NCBI GenBank assembly: GCA_016025055.1 | Contig: CP065590.1 | Location: 248,001 to 312,000 of the forward strand | DNA: 64,000 nt | Origin: Chryseobacterium indologenes | GTDB lineage: Bacteria > Bacteroidota > Bacteroidia > Flavobacteriales > Weeksellaceae | Direction: 5' to 3' | Shown: positions 17,129-26,281 of the stretch, piece after piece | How the letters are laid out: the number at the start of each line of letters is the position of its first letter | Numbering within the stretch: the first letter of the stretch is position 1 | The notes under the pieces: generated by a model | What the model was told of the DNA's origin: nothing | Seen by the model: only the letters and a program-made list of their open reading frames with translations | The model's database searches: none | Program-made: the position numbers and the translations under genes

Positions 17129-18734
17129 GGATATTCCGGTCTGAGCCATTTTCAGCATCAAGATGCTTGATATAGGCTGAAGGGGAAAAATCGGTGACCG
17201 CTTTAAAGACCGCCGCAAACTTACTGTGTGAAGAGAAGCCGCACTCATCTGCAAGAATACTGATTTTGTATTGTCTGTACTTCTCATCATTAATCAGTTT
17301 ATCCACAATATAATTGATTCGTAAACGATTGATATAGGTTTTAAAATCGGTATTTTTGTGTTGATTAATGACGTAAGAAAGATATTTGGTATTGGTATTT
17401 AGTTCTCCGGCAAGAAAAGACAGGGACATGCCTTTGTTGTTGTAAAGCTGTCCTTTTTCAAATTCTTCAAGAAGTTCCAGTAATTTTGATTCTGTTTCGG
17501 AAGTCATCAGTGAATCATTCCTTCTCCTATCGGCTTCGCTGTCTTTTTCATCAATTTCTTCCACAGAAATATTGGCAAACTCAAGATTATCATTCGATTT
17601 GAAAAGGTGTACATTATGGGTAATCGGGCGTAATTGTGTTCTGATAATGCTTCTTAGTTTTGAACGTTGCCGTTTCTGAGTAACCCTGAAAAAGATAATC
17701 AGTCCGACGAGCGATACGAAAAGAAGAAGAATAGCCGTATTTTTCACCACATTCATTCCGCTAGTTTTTTTGGTATTTTTAGTGAGCGGAGCTTCGAGAT
17801 CTTTCATTCCGAACCCCTGGTTACGGGCAGCAATACTGTCATAAGCCCTTACATATTTTATCGCATACAAAGAAGCCTTGAAGTCATCACCCGTTCCTTC
17901 GTAATAATCGTTGATGTTAGAATATACTGCTTTCTTAAGTTTAAGGCTACGGGAAGTATCTGCAATTTTTTCAGCTTTTTTTAAATACAGTTCGGCATCT
18001 TTCCAGTTTTCCTGTTTCAAGCGTATTCCTCCCAGGCCGTTATATACCAGGCCTAAAATACAGCTTCCTTCCTTCAGTAATTTTTCGGCCTTTCGGTAAT
18101 AATTTTCAGAAACGGGATAGTCATTAAGTTTAAAATAGATATCACCCAACAATTGATAAGAAGCTGCTTCCGTTCTATCTTCCCGCTCGCTTTCTATTTT
18201 CCCGAAATACTGTAATGAGGATTCAATAGAGCGAATGGCATCCGTGTAATGTCCCATTTCCATCTGGTAATAGGCCATTTCCTGATTGAGCAATCCTGCC
18301 ATTTCACTTCTTTTATGGGGATCGGTAATTTTCAGAGAGGCTTCGAGGCCTTTTACAATATATTTTTTTGATCTTTCCTGAAGACCTACCTGACGGTATT
18401 GTTTTGCCAAAAGCCGGTTGATGTATGCCAACCATTCCTGGCTGTTCATCTGATTGATTAGTGAATGCGCATTTTCGCTGTAGCAGATGGCTTTTTTAAA
18501 TTCTCCTGCATAGTGATAAAGTTCCGATGAAAGAATCAGGCTTCTCACCTTTTCCTCCGGTTTTTGGGCGGCCATATAAAGGGAGTCAGCAGTTTTTAAT
18601 GCTTGGGGCAGGTTTTTATGGGAGGTTACCACAGAAGTTCTCTCACAGATCTGTTCGAAACGGTCTTTTTTCTGTGCAAATAGGGGAATTGCTGTAGCAA
18701 GCAAAAACAAAAATTTCAGTAATCTTTTAGGCAT
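17109..18734 (-). CDS. Membrane-anchored TPR-AraC regulator
   Basis: A 541-residue protein of a kind common in Flavobacteriia. It has a signal peptide (about 1-20, ending in LFAQ), a periplasmic TPR solenoid (about 40-320; repeats such as ASYQLLGDIYFKLNDYPVSE and VYNGLGGIRLKQENWKDA), one transmembrane helix at about 330-348 (AILLLFVSLVGLIIFF), a linker, and a cytosolic AraC-type HTH domain (about 430-530: ISILADECGFSSHSKF, FSPSAYI). This arrangement lets periplasmic TPR events control DNA binding directly, without a kinase. The target is unknown. It is monocistronic, convergent with the small lipoproteins. Confidence 0.85.
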   Translation of the reverse strand: MPKRLLKFLFLLATAIPLFAQKKDRFEQICERTSVVTSHKNLPQALKTADSLYMAAQKPEEKVRSLILSSELYHYAGEFKKAICYSENAHSLINQMNSQEWLAYINRLLAKQYRQVGLQERSKKYIVKGLEASLKITDPHKRSEMAGLLNQEMAYYQMEMGHYTDAIRSIESSLQYFGKIESEREDRTEAASYQLLGDIYFKLNDYPVSENYYRKAEKLLKEGSCILGLVYNGLGGIRLKQENWKDAELYLKKAEKIADTSRSLKLKKAVYSNINDYYEGTGDDFKASLYAIKYVRAYDSIAARNQGFGMKDLEAPLTKNTKKTSGMNVVKNTAILLLFVSLVGLIIFFRVTQKRQRSKLRSIIRTQLRPITHNVHLFKSNDNLEFANISVEEIDEKDSEADRRRNDSLMTSETESKLLELLEEFEKGQLYNNKGMSLSFLAGELNTNTKYLSYVINQHKNTDFKTYINRLRINYIVDKLINDEKYRQYKISILADECGFSSHSKFAAVFKAVTDFSPSAYIKHLDAENGSDRNIHFREND

Positions 18735-19031
18735 AAAAAAACAAATTATTACTTTTATAATAATTCATCATTTTTTCATTGGGTGTCTTTTTTGTTTTTT
18801 ACAAAACTACTAATATTTTAGTTTTAATTAAAATATTCCACTGTAATTTAATCATTTAACTAAAAAATAAATTTACATTAATTTTAATAATATGTTTAAA
18901 ATAGTAAATGATTTTTTTTTTACCATCTTAAATATATATTAAAAACAATCTTCTCACCGAATTATTTTTGATATGACCAACTTAATTGTCATCATATTGA
19001 TTACATTTGCATGGAATGAATAAAAAGTTTT
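18735..19031. other. AT-rich divergent promoter region
   Basis: About 300 bases between divergent genes, extremely AT-rich, without an open frame. The + strand contains TACATTTG at 19002-19009, a match to the -7 consensus TAnnTTTG for the thioredoxin-like gene at 19032; no matching TTTG box is at the right distance. Confidence 0.4.
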
Positions 19032-20192
19032 ATGAAAAAAATAGCAATACTTTCATCCCTGTTTATAGGAGCTATAGCCTTTGCACAGGGAATTAAATTT
19101 GAAGACGGCAACTTTGCGTCTATCCTGGCAAAAGCAAAAAAAGAGAACAAACTTATTTTCGTAGATGCCTATGCATCATGGTGCGGACCATGTAAGCTTA
19201 TGGTAAAAAATATTTTTCCGCTTAAGAACGTGGGAGATTATTACAACTCGCATTTTATCAATGCTAAAATTGATATGGAAAAAGGTGAAGGTATTGATCT
19301 GGCTAAAAAGTATAATGTTAAAGCCTTCCCTACCTACCTGTTTATAGACGGAAACGGTGAGGCCGTACACAGAACGCTGGGTTATGTGGAAGAAAAGGAT
19401 TTCATCCAGTTTGCAAAAGATGCTGAAGATCCGGGTAAAAGATTAACAGCATTAAAGCAAAAATTTGAAAATGGGGAAAAAGATCCTGAATTTTTGAAGA
19501 ATCTGGCGATGCTCACCATTTATAATGACACTGATTTTGCAGGGAAGGTCCTCAACCGTTATTTCCAACAGAAAGCATCTCTTGATCAGGATGATGTTCA
19601 ATTACTTCTTGCAGCCACTCAAAGTACTGAAAGTCCCGTATACAAAATATTCCAGGACAAAAAAGCTGATATCACTAAAATTTTCCCGGAGGATCAATAT
19701 AAAAAAATTGATAAGAATATCCAATTAAATACAATAGCAAAGAAAGCTTACAATGCTGACACCAAAACATGGGATGATACCTATTTCCTTACAGAAACTC
19801 AAAAGTTTTTAAGCAAGGAAGAAGCTGATAAAGTGTTAAAAAGGATGAAGGCCAACAGAGCTTTAAAAAACAAGGATATTCCAACATATGAGAAACTGGT
19901 TCTTGAGCTTTATAAGGATATCTCTGCTACAAGTTCCGAAGAATTGAATTCACTGGCCTGGAATTTCTTTGAAAATGTAGATAATAAAGCTTCTCTGGAT
20001 AAGGCTGTGGCCTGGGCACAGGAGTCTGTTAAAAAAAATCAGAACTATGCCAATACAGATACTTTAGCCAATCTTTACAACAAGATCGGAGATAAGAAAA
20101 ATGCAAAATTATGGGCTGAAAAATCTATTGAACTGGCGAAAAGCACCGGTCAGGATTCTTCTGATACAGAGAAATTATTGAAGAGCCTCTAA
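19032..20192 (+). CDS. Periplasmic thioredoxin-like protein with helical C-terminal domain
   Basis: A 386-residue protein with a signal peptide (ending FAQG, about residue 19), a thioredoxin fold (about 25-130) with the active site WCGPCK near residues 50-55 and the cis-Pro segment KAFPTYLF, and a long alpha-helical tail (about 140-386) with TPR-like helices such as LNSLAWNFFENVDNK and LANLYNKIGDKKNAKLWAEK. Likely a disulfide reductase or oxidoreductase of envelope proteins; the C-terminal helices may bind a partner. It is transcribed alone and ends at a strong terminator. Confidence 0.85.
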   Translation: MKKIAILSSLFIGAIAFAQGIKFEDGNFASILAKAKKENKLIFVDAYASWCGPCKLMVKNIFPLKNVGDYYNSHFINAKIDMEKGEGIDLAKKYNVKAFPTYLFIDGNGEAVHRTLGYVEEKDFIQFAKDAEDPGKRLTALKQKFENGEKDPEFLKNLAMLTIYNDTDFAGKVLNRYFQQKASLDQDDVQLLLAATQSTESPVYKIFQDKKADITKIFPEDQYKKIDKNIQLNTIAKKAYNADTKTWDDTYFLTETQKFLSKEEADKVLKRMKANRALKNKDIPTYEKLVLELYKDISATSSEELNSLAWNFFENVDNKASLDKAVAWAQESVKKNQNYANTDTLANLYNKIGDKKNAKLWAEKSIELAKSTGQDSSDTEKLLKSL

Positions 20193-20214
20193 ACACGGCT
20201 CAGGATAAAAAAGT

Positions 20215-20247
20215 AAAAACCGCAGAATAGTTTCTGCGGTTTTTTTA
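20215..20247 (+). terminator. Terminator after the thioredoxin-like gene
   Basis: Stem AAAACCGCAGAA with TTCTGCGGTTTT and a short TAGT loop, followed by T7. It could also serve the convergent fabH gene on the other strand, because the left arm is preceded by A residues. Confidence 0.8.
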
Positions 20248-20317
20248 TTGTATTGATAAAAACAAAAATCAGCTTATATTTAAGTCAGGAATTTTATTCC
20301 TTCATTCTTTCCGCCGA

Positions 20318-21340
20318 TTAATATTCAAAAAGAACGCTTCCCCATGTAAATCCGCTACCGAAAGCAGAAAGAAGGACTAGGTCTCCTCTTTTAATTTTTC
20401 CCTGCTCAATAGCCTCGCTTAAAGCAATCGGAATAGAAGCAGCAGTTGTGTTCCCGTATTTCTGAATATTATTAAAGATTTTATCGTCCGGTAATCCGAA
20501 TTTCTGCTGAACAAACTGAGCAATTCTCAGGTTTGCCTGATGGGGAATAAACATATCCAGATCTTCAATTGATTTTCCGGCTTTATTCAAAGCTTCCATC
20601 ATAGTCTCAGGGAATCGTGTTACCGCATGTTTGAATACAAAGTTTCCGTTCATAATAGGATAAACTTCTTTGTTGGTAACATTTTCCGGCTCTTTTCTCA
20701 TTCTGTCGCTCCAACCGAACTTGGATCCCGGGAACTGTGTGCATAGCTCGTCCGCATATTTACCTTCGGAATGCATATTTACAGCTAATACATCTCCTGC
20801 ATTTTCATCTTCTGTGGCAGAAAGAACAATAGCCCCTGCCCCGTCTCCGAAAATGACTGATACTCCTCTTCCTTCGTCAGAAAAATCCAGTCCGAAAGAA
20901 TGAACTTCAGCTCCTACAACCAGTATATTTTTATATGTTCCTGATTTAATAAAGGCATTCGCAACGCTCATCGAGTATACAAATCCTGAACATTGATTTC
21001 TTACGTCCAAAGCACCAATGGTATCGCATCCCAGCATATCCTGAAGCAATACTCCACATCCCGGAAAATAATAGTCCGGAGAAAGAGTGGCAAAAACAAT
21101 ATAGTCAATATCCTTCGCAGTGAGCCCTGCATTTTTAATAGCTTTTTCAGCAGCTTTATACCCTAGGTAAGCTGCTGTTTCCTGAGAATCATTTCTATTT
21201 TTACGATGTCTTCTTTCTTTAATACCTGTCCTTTCCGTAATCCATTCGTCATTTGTGGTCATTAGTTTTGCCAGATCGTCGTTGGTCACAACATTATCCG
21301 GAACATAAAATCCTACACCTTTTATGGTACTTTTAATCAT
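20318..21340 (-). CDS. fabH: Beta-ketoacyl-ACP synthase III (FabH)
   Basis: Starts type II fatty acid synthesis by condensing an acyl-CoA with malonyl-ACP. The 340-residue protein is intact: catalytic Cys in VRNQCSGFVYSM, His in FIPHQANLRI, Asn in KYGNTTAASIPIAL; the ending GFTWGSVLFEY is typical. Start set at MIKSTIKGVGFYVP (21340), the family start; seven extra upstream residues to 21361 are not conserved. In Bacteroidota, FabH often prefers branched primers, which fits iso-fatty acids, but I cannot see specificity. Divergent from corA. Confidence 0.95.
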   Translation of the reverse strand: MIKSTIKGVGFYVPDNVVTNDDLAKLMTTNDEWITERTGIKERRHRKNRNDSQETAAYLGYKAAEKAIKNAGLTAKDIDYIVFATLSPDYYFPGCGVLLQDMLGCDTIGALDVRNQCSGFVYSMSVANAFIKSGTYKNILVVGAEVHSFGLDFSDEGRGVSVIFGDGAGAIVLSATEDENAGDVLAVNMHSEGKYADELCTQFPGSKFGWSDRMRKEPENVTNKEVYPIMNGNFVFKHAVTRFPETMMEALNKAGKSIEDLDMFIPHQANLRIAQFVQQKFGLPDDKIFNNIQKYGNTTAASIPIALSEAIEQGKIKRGDLVLLSAFGSGFTWGSVLFEY

Positions 21341-21413
21341 ATAGTTTTTTAATTTTGGCAAAGATAAAACTTATTTAAAACATAGTATTTCAAAATATTA
21401 GTATTTTTACTTT

Positions 21414-22313
21414 ATGCCAATTGAAACAATATACAGAAGTGCCCACTGTGAGTGGGTAGATGTAGAGTCTCCCACTGCAGAAGACCTTAGATTCCTTCAT
21501 GAAAGATATGAGATCAACAACCTCCTTCTGGAAGATACCATAGACCCCAACCACCTTCCCAAGTATGAGGAAGACGGAAATGTAAAGTTTTTCCTTCTTC
21601 GTGAAAGTACGGAACTGGAAAGGAAAAACCTCAATACGATCAGTGATATCAGCACTAAAATAGGAGTTTTTCTGCTTGGAAATACTATTATCACGGTACA
21701 CAGGATGAAAACGCGAAGTATTTCCGATACTAAAAAGACGATTGCAACGATTCAGGAAGATGTCACCCCACAAAAAGTACTTTTAATGATTGCTATTCTG
21801 ATTATGAAAAGTTTTGATGATGAATCTTTGAGCCTTTTTGAAACTATGGATAATATTGAGAATGAGATTTTCCTTAAAAATACAAACCATACAAGCCAGA
21901 TCCGAAGATTGTATAAACTGAAGCGGAAATCCGGGCTAAACTCACGGGTTCTGGTCATTTCTACAGATGCTATAGACAAGTTTAAATTATTGGACCTTCA
22001 GGATTCTGAAATTGTCGATTTAAAGGATAAACATAAAGATGTTGTCGCCGATTTTGATCACTTGAATATACAGATCACCAACCTTATTTCTATGTTTTTG
22101 GCTCTTTCAGATCAAAAGGCCAACCAGGTTATGAAGGTTCTTGCCATTTACTCGGTATATTTCTTACCTATTACCTTTATTGCCGGAGTGTACGGTATGA
22201 ACTTTGAAAATATGCCCGAACTCCATCATAAACATGGTTATTTTATTACTTTGGGAGTAATGGCAACGGTAGTGATCAGCACTTTCATCTATGTGAGACG
22301 CAGACAATGGTAG
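21414..22313 (+). CDS. corA: CorA family magnesium/metal transporter
   Basis: Inner-membrane pentameric Mg2+ (or Co2+/Ni2+) channel. 299 residues: a soluble N-terminal domain (1-235), and two C-terminal transmembrane helices with the signature YGMNFENMPEL (GMN motif near residue 260) at the end of the first helix. The second helix ends in the basic tail YVRRRQW. Length is normal for short CorA proteins. Possibly with a role in nickel homeostasis given the urease cluster 8 kb away, but there is no direct evidence. Confidence 0.93.
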   Translation: MPIETIYRSAHCEWVDVESPTAEDLRFLHERYEINNLLLEDTIDPNHLPKYEEDGNVKFFLLRESTELERKNLNTISDISTKIGVFLLGNTIITVHRMKTRSISDTKKTIATIQEDVTPQKVLLMIAILIMKSFDDESLSLFETMDNIENEIFLKNTNHTSQIRRLYKLKRKSGLNSRVLVISTDAIDKFKLLDLQDSEIVDLKDKHKDVVADFDHLNIQITNLISMFLALSDQKANQVMKVLAIYSVYFLPITFIAGVYGMNFENMPELHHKHGYFITLGVMATVVISTFIYVRRRQW

Positions 22314-22425
22314 ATTTTTTAAGACTGCGCAAGGCTTAAAAGTCATTATAATTGCCAGTCATTTTGTATCCTCTATTTGCAGCAGAATATTAGTGTATCT
22401 GACAGAACGGCTGAAAAAGTGAACG

Positions 22426-22478
22426 GTTTTTGCCACGAATTCACGAATAATTTTTATTCGTGAATTCGTGGCAAAAAC
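22426..22478. repeat. 25-base perfect hairpin (intergenic repeat)
   Basis: A 25-base perfect inverted repeat, left arm 22426-22450 and right arm 22454-22478, with a 3-base loop TTT. The arm core is GCCACGAATTCACGAATAA. It lies between corA and the patatin gene, 113 bases after the corA stop. The arms carry two GAATTC sites. The core resembles a REP-like sequence I associate with many flavobacterial genomes; a genome-wide count is needed. It could act as a transcription terminator or RNA-stabilising hairpin. Confidence 0.75.
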
Positions 22479-22594
22479 TTTATGTATTACGAACTTTGCA
22501 TTAAAAAACACTCTTGATTTTACAAATAATTAAGTAATTTAGGGACTGCTTCCCCCAAGGCACACCATAAAGCAACACGCCAAAATAAAATACT

Positions 22595-24181
22595 ATGAAA
22601 ACTGAAGACCTGAATACAATTCTGGAAGATGATTCTCTATCCGGAGCCTCCAAAGATAAGCTAGTGGCATTGCATCAGAATATTTCTTCTAAAGAGTTCT
22701 CAGATCTTTTAGATGAATATGGTCATCAGTATGTGGAATTTGTACAGGAAGGCGGTGGTGTCTGGGGAAGTGCACTGGTAGGTTATCTGTATGGACTGGA
22801 AATCTTCGGGGTCCGTTTTCTGAAAGTTGCCGGAACGAGTGCAGGAGCAATAAATACCATGCTTATAGCCGCCTGCAGAACAAAAGAAGAGGCTAAGAGC
22901 GATGTTATTAAAGACATTTTGTTCAGCTGGGATTTTTCAGATTTTATGGATGGAAAAACGTATGTAAAGACGACACTCCATGCCATGCTGAATAATAAGA
23001 ATTTCTTTAAAATCAATGCTATCCTGGCTATTATTTTTATTGTCATTCTTATCATTACTCCTTTTGCTATTCCTTCAGGGACGATACTGAATGCAAAGCT
23101 GATGTTCCTTATTCCATTAGTTCCAGCCTTAATCTTATTTTTCTGTATCAAAAAACTGTATCATAACTTCAGGAAAGAAAACAGCGGTCTGAACCCCGGA
23201 AATGTCTTTTTAGATACCATGAAAAATGCGCTTGATGGTTTCGGAGTAAAGACGGTAGCCAACCTCAATGAAAAATTCATCCAGAAAGAATATAATCTTA
23301 ACCTGAATTACCGGTACGGAAACAGGGATGAATATTATACCATTGCGCTTCAAAGTATCGAAAAGATTAAGGTTAAAAATCAGGAACACATTGATGAAAC
23401 TAGGTACAAAATATTCTATAACAGCGTTGTAAACAATGATTATTACAGAAATAATCCTTTTTACCAACTCAGATCGGAATATGTGGTCATCACGACGGAT
23501 ATTAATGCCAAAATAAAGGTAGAACTGCCTACTATGGCGAATTTGTACTGGTCGGAAGAGGAACTCAAGCACATCAGCCCGGCTGAATTCGTGAGAGCAT
23601 CCATGTCTGTTCCTTTCTTCTTTGAACCTTTTCAGAAAAGCATCAACAAAAATGATGATTCTGTAAAGTATGCCTGGAAGTTCTGGATGAATACCAAACA
23701 GGAAGATATTAATTCTGTGGGTGTATTTATCGATGGTGGCAGTATTTCCAACTTTCCGATTGATCTTTTTCACGCAGATGAAGTGTTCTATCCGCGTCTT
23801 CCTCTCTTTGCGGTACAGCTCACCAGCGATTCCGGTATCCTTTCTGAAAGAGGAAAAACAAGTGAAGAAATTATGGCTACTCCTTTCAGTTATGCCGGGA
23901 ATATCATCAGTACCCTGAAAGGTTTTAATGATAAGACTTTTCTCACCAAGCACAGTTTTTACCGACTTTACAGTATACAAACCGTTAATTGCGGAACCAG
24001 CAGCTGGCTGAATTTCTTTATGAAAAAGGAAGAAAAAGAAGATCTTTTCAACAGAGGTTTCCAGGCAGCCCTGGATTTTTTGAATCAATTTGACTGGGAA
24101 AAATATAAATATGAGCGAATGATGCTCACCATGAAAGAGAAAAAAATTCTGAAAGAAGAAGATACGCCAACTGTGGGATAA
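22595..24181 (+). CDS. Patatin-like phospholipase with two membrane segments
   Basis: A 528-residue lipid acyl hydrolase of the patatin superfamily. Oxyanion motif GGGVWG near residue 52, nucleophile elbow GTSAG near residue 78, and catalytic Asp in DGGSISNFP near residue 379. Between Ser and Asp is an insertion of about 200 residues larger than usual that includes two hydrophobic helices at about 142-187 (AILAIIFIVILIITPF and MFLIPLVPALILFF), so the enzyme is probably anchored in the inner membrane. Substrate is unknown. It is monocistronic, with a hairpin at 24254 after its stop. Confidence 0.88.
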   Translation: MKTEDLNTILEDDSLSGASKDKLVALHQNISSKEFSDLLDEYGHQYVEFVQEGGGVWGSALVGYLYGLEIFGVRFLKVAGTSAGAINTMLIAACRTKEEAKSDVIKDILFSWDFSDFMDGKTYVKTTLHAMLNNKNFFKINAILAIIFIVILIITPFAIPSGTILNAKLMFLIPLVPALILFFCIKKLYHNFRKENSGLNPGNVFLDTMKNALDGFGVKTVANLNEKFIQKEYNLNLNYRYGNRDEYYTIALQSIEKIKVKNQEHIDETRYKIFYNSVVNNDYYRNNPFYQLRSEYVVITTDINAKIKVELPTMANLYWSEEELKHISPAEFVRASMSVPFFFEPFQKSINKNDDSVKYAWKFWMNTKQEDINSVGVFIDGGSISNFPIDLFHADEVFYPRLPLFAVQLTSDSGILSERGKTSEEIMATPFSYAGNIISTLKGFNDKTFLTKHSFYRLYSIQTVNCGTSSWLNFFMKKEEKEDLFNRGFQAALDFLNQFDWEKYKYERMMLTMKEKKILKEEDTPTVG

Positions 24182-24253
24182 GGAATTTTGAGTATTTCAG
24201 AAAAAATATCAGTTGAAACTAATTATTGAAATGCAATGATCACCATAGAAAAG

Positions 24254-24277
24254 AGGGGAATTAATCAATATTCCCCT
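24254..24277. terminator. Hairpin between convergent patatin and oxidoreductase genes
   Basis: Perfect stem AGGGGAAT (24254-24261) and ATTCCCCT (24270-24277), 8-base loop TAATCAAT. It is followed by AAATTAAAG, not a T run, so it is a weak terminator candidate. Confidence 0.4.
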
Positions 24278-24375
24278 AAATTAAAGAACAAGGGCTAATC
24301 AAGTAGATTCAACTTACAATACAAAAAAAATAATTAGCTTTTCTACTTTTATATTCTGATTAGCCTTTCGGCTGA

Positions 24376-24906
24376 TTATAACTTATCCAAAAACTCCAGA
24401 TACATCGGAACACTCCTCTCAATCCATTCATCGGAAGAATCTCTTTCTATTCCGTAGTACACGAAAGGTTTGATATATTCTGCTTGTATATAATCAAAGG
24501 TCAGTTCATAGGGTCTGAAAAGCTCGTTCATCGTATATTTATATTCTCCCGAGGCTGAATAGCCATCTTCATCGATTCCGGCTGTGACAGCCAGCGACAT
24601 TTTCTTTCCTGCCAGTTTAAAACCACTATTGCTTCCATAGGCCCAGCCGTATAATACAACCTCATCGAGCCATTGTTTTAAAAGTGGCGGACTGCTGAAC
24701 CAGTAAAATGGAAACTGAAACACCACTTTATCATAAGCTTCCATGAGTTCCTGTTCCCGGCTCACGTCTATCTTTCCGTCGGGATAGGCTTCATATAGTT
24801 GATGTACTGTATATTTTTCAGGGTATTTCTTCAGTTCTTCAATCCATCTTTTATTGATGACGGATTTCTCAATTTCAGGGTGAGTGACAATTATTAACGT
24901 TTTCAT
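24376..24906 (-). CDS. NAD(P)H-dependent flavodoxin-fold oxidoreductase
   Basis: A 176-residue protein of the KefF/MdaB-like NAD(P)H:quinone oxidoreductase family. Family features: MKTLIIVTHPEIEKS (phosphate loop), FQFPFYWFSSPPLLKQWLDEV, and the FELD-type stretch MNELFRPYELTF. The start at 24906 was chosen over an upstream in-frame extension to 24969, because the family begins with this Met. FMN or FAD as cofactor is expected from family knowledge. The gene is divergent from an HxlR regulator; an inverted repeat in the shared promoter (24933-24958) suggests direct control by it, perhaps in response to quinones or diamide-like stress. Confidence 0.9.
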   Translation of the reverse strand: MKTLIIVTHPEIEKSVINKRWIEELKKYPEKYTVHQLYEAYPDGKIDVSREQELMEAYDKVVFQFPFYWFSSPPLLKQWLDEVVLYGWAYGSNSGFKLAGKKMSLAVTAGIDEDGYSASGEYKYTMNELFRPYELTFDYIQAEYIKPFVYYGIERDSSDEWIERSVPMYLEFLDKL

Positions 24907-24932
24907 TACTTTACATTTCTGATACAAAAATA

Positions 24933-24958
24933 ATATACGTAACTTACATTTCGTATAT
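24933..24958. promoter_or_regulatory. Candidate HxlR operator
   Basis: Inverted repeat ATATACG (24933-24939) and CGTATAT (24952-24958), spaced by 12 bases, in the 89-base divergent promoter between the oxidoreductase and HxlR genes. A second inverted repeat, TACCC and GGGTA, follows at 24963-24979. The location and symmetry fit a dimeric winged-helix repressor. Confidence 0.5.
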
Positions 24959-24995
24959 AAGCTACCCATTGTAGGGTACTATAAAAAAAGTAAGT

Positions 24996-25379
24996 ATGAC
25001 TAAAATAAAGGAAACCTCAACCAATTTTGCCAATAAAAAAGCCCTTGCTGATGAATGCCCGGAAATCTACGCTTCGAATCTTATCGGAGGACAATGGTCA
25101 CTGGCTATTTGTTGTTATCTGGTTAATGGTAAAATGAGATTTGGAGAACTTAAAAAGAAGCTCCAGAATATTACGGAACGAATGCTTACCCTACAGCTCA
25201 GAAGACTGGAAGAAGATAAAATTGTCACCAGAACAGTCTTTGCTGAAGTTCCTCCGAGAGTAGAATATGAGCTTACAGAAATCGGCTACAAGCTGAAACC
25301 CATCATTCTGGAATTCGAAAAATGGGGTAAAGAACATAAGGCTTTACTCGAAAATGATTGTAAAAACAACAATAACTAA
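24996..25379 (+). CDS. HxlR family transcriptional regulator
   Basis: A 127-residue winged-helix protein with the HxlR features: a Cys in the N-terminal region (ADECPEIYA), GGQWSLAICCYL (helix before the HTH), MRFGELKKKLQNITERMLTLQLRRLEEDKIV (HTH and wing entry), and VPPRVEYELTEIGYKL. Many HxlR proteins sense electrophiles through that N-terminal Cys. It lies head-to-head with an NAD(P)H oxidoreductase, the usual pairing, and probably represses that gene and itself. Confidence 0.93.
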   Translation: MTKIKETSTNFANKKALADECPEIYASNLIGGQWSLAICCYLVNGKMRFGELKKKLQNITERMLTLQLRRLEEDKIVTRTVFAEVPPRVEYELTEIGYKLKPIILEFEKWGKEHKALLENDCKNNNN

Positions 25380-25495
25380 GGTTTCATTTCATCAAAATCC
25401 GACAACAAACTAAGGTTCGTTGGTAATTTTTCATTAAAATTGAATATAATTTTTATTTTCAGTATTATTGCAGTGTTTATTTTACACAAAACGAT

Positions 25496-26251
25496 ATGAT
25501 CAAAAAAATTATTCCACTTTTATTAGCTTTTGCTTTAGTGTTATCTTGTAGCAGAGATAATAATGAATTTAACAACGGTACATCAGATTATAATCACTCC
25601 CGTTCCGTAGGAGCGTCTGCTAATGATCTTTTAAGCAACAACAGGTATAACTCGTTGTCAATAGAGATTCAGTACATGCCCGGATATGCACCGGATTCAC
25701 AGGCTATAGAACATGTAAAAAATTTCCTTGCTACCTCCTTGCGCAAAGATAACGGGATTAAAATCAGTCTGCGGGAAATTCCCGGCACTTCTGCTTCCAC
25801 TTTGTCTGCCGAAGATATCAGAAAGATTGAAAATACCAACCGTACGGTGTTTACCAATGGTACTACAATGGCAGTCAATATCCTGTATACCAACGGACAA
25901 TATACGGGTAGCGCCAATACTTTAGGGATCGCTTACCGAAACACCTCCATTGCCTTATTTGGAAAAACAATACATGACAATTCCGGAGGAGTGGGACAGA
26001 CAAGCAGAACTAAGCTGGAAGCAACCGTTCTTGAACATGAAATCGGACATTTATTGGGATTAGTCGATTTGGGATCATCAATGCAGGTTGACCACAAAGA
26101 TTCATCGAATGGTAATCACTGCAACAATAAAAACTGTCTGATGTACTATGCCTCTGAAACTACAGATATTTTAGGGTTTATTATCACAGGTTCCATCCCA
26201 CAGCTGGATACGAACTGTAAGGCAGATCTTAAAGCCAATGGTGGAAAATAA
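25496..26251 (+). CDS. Lipoprotein zinc metalloprotease
   Basis: A 251-residue lipoprotein (lipobox near residue 18, LVLSC) with a C-terminal metallopeptidase domain. The zincin motif is HEIGHLLGLVDLGS: His, Glu, His with the third-ligand position filled by Asp rather than His (HExGHxxGxxD), followed by an NHCNNKNCLMYYAS stretch that resembles a metzincin Met-turn with two Cys. It matches the flavobacterial 'membrane metalloprotease' family that I know only as a name. Expected to act at the outer surface or periplasm. Hairpin at 26282 may end the transcript. Confidence 0.82.
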   Translation: MIKKIIPLLLAFALVLSCSRDNNEFNNGTSDYNHSRSVGASANDLLSNNRYNSLSIEIQYMPGYAPDSQAIEHVKNFLATSLRKDNGIKISLREIPGTSASTLSAEDIRKIENTNRTVFTNGTTMAVNILYTNGQYTGSANTLGIAYRNTSIALFGKTIHDNSGGVGQTSRTKLEATVLEHEIGHLLGLVDLGSSMQVDHKDSSNGNHCNNKNCLMYYASETTDILGFIITGSIPQLDTNCKADLKANGGK

Positions 26252-26281
26252 TTTTAAAATTATAGTTTAAAATACAATAAA

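Noticed and set aside
23210..24088. 292-codon antisense frame inside the patatin gene
   Set aside because: It is the exact reverse of a well-supported coding gene with catalytic motifs; a codon-bias shadow.
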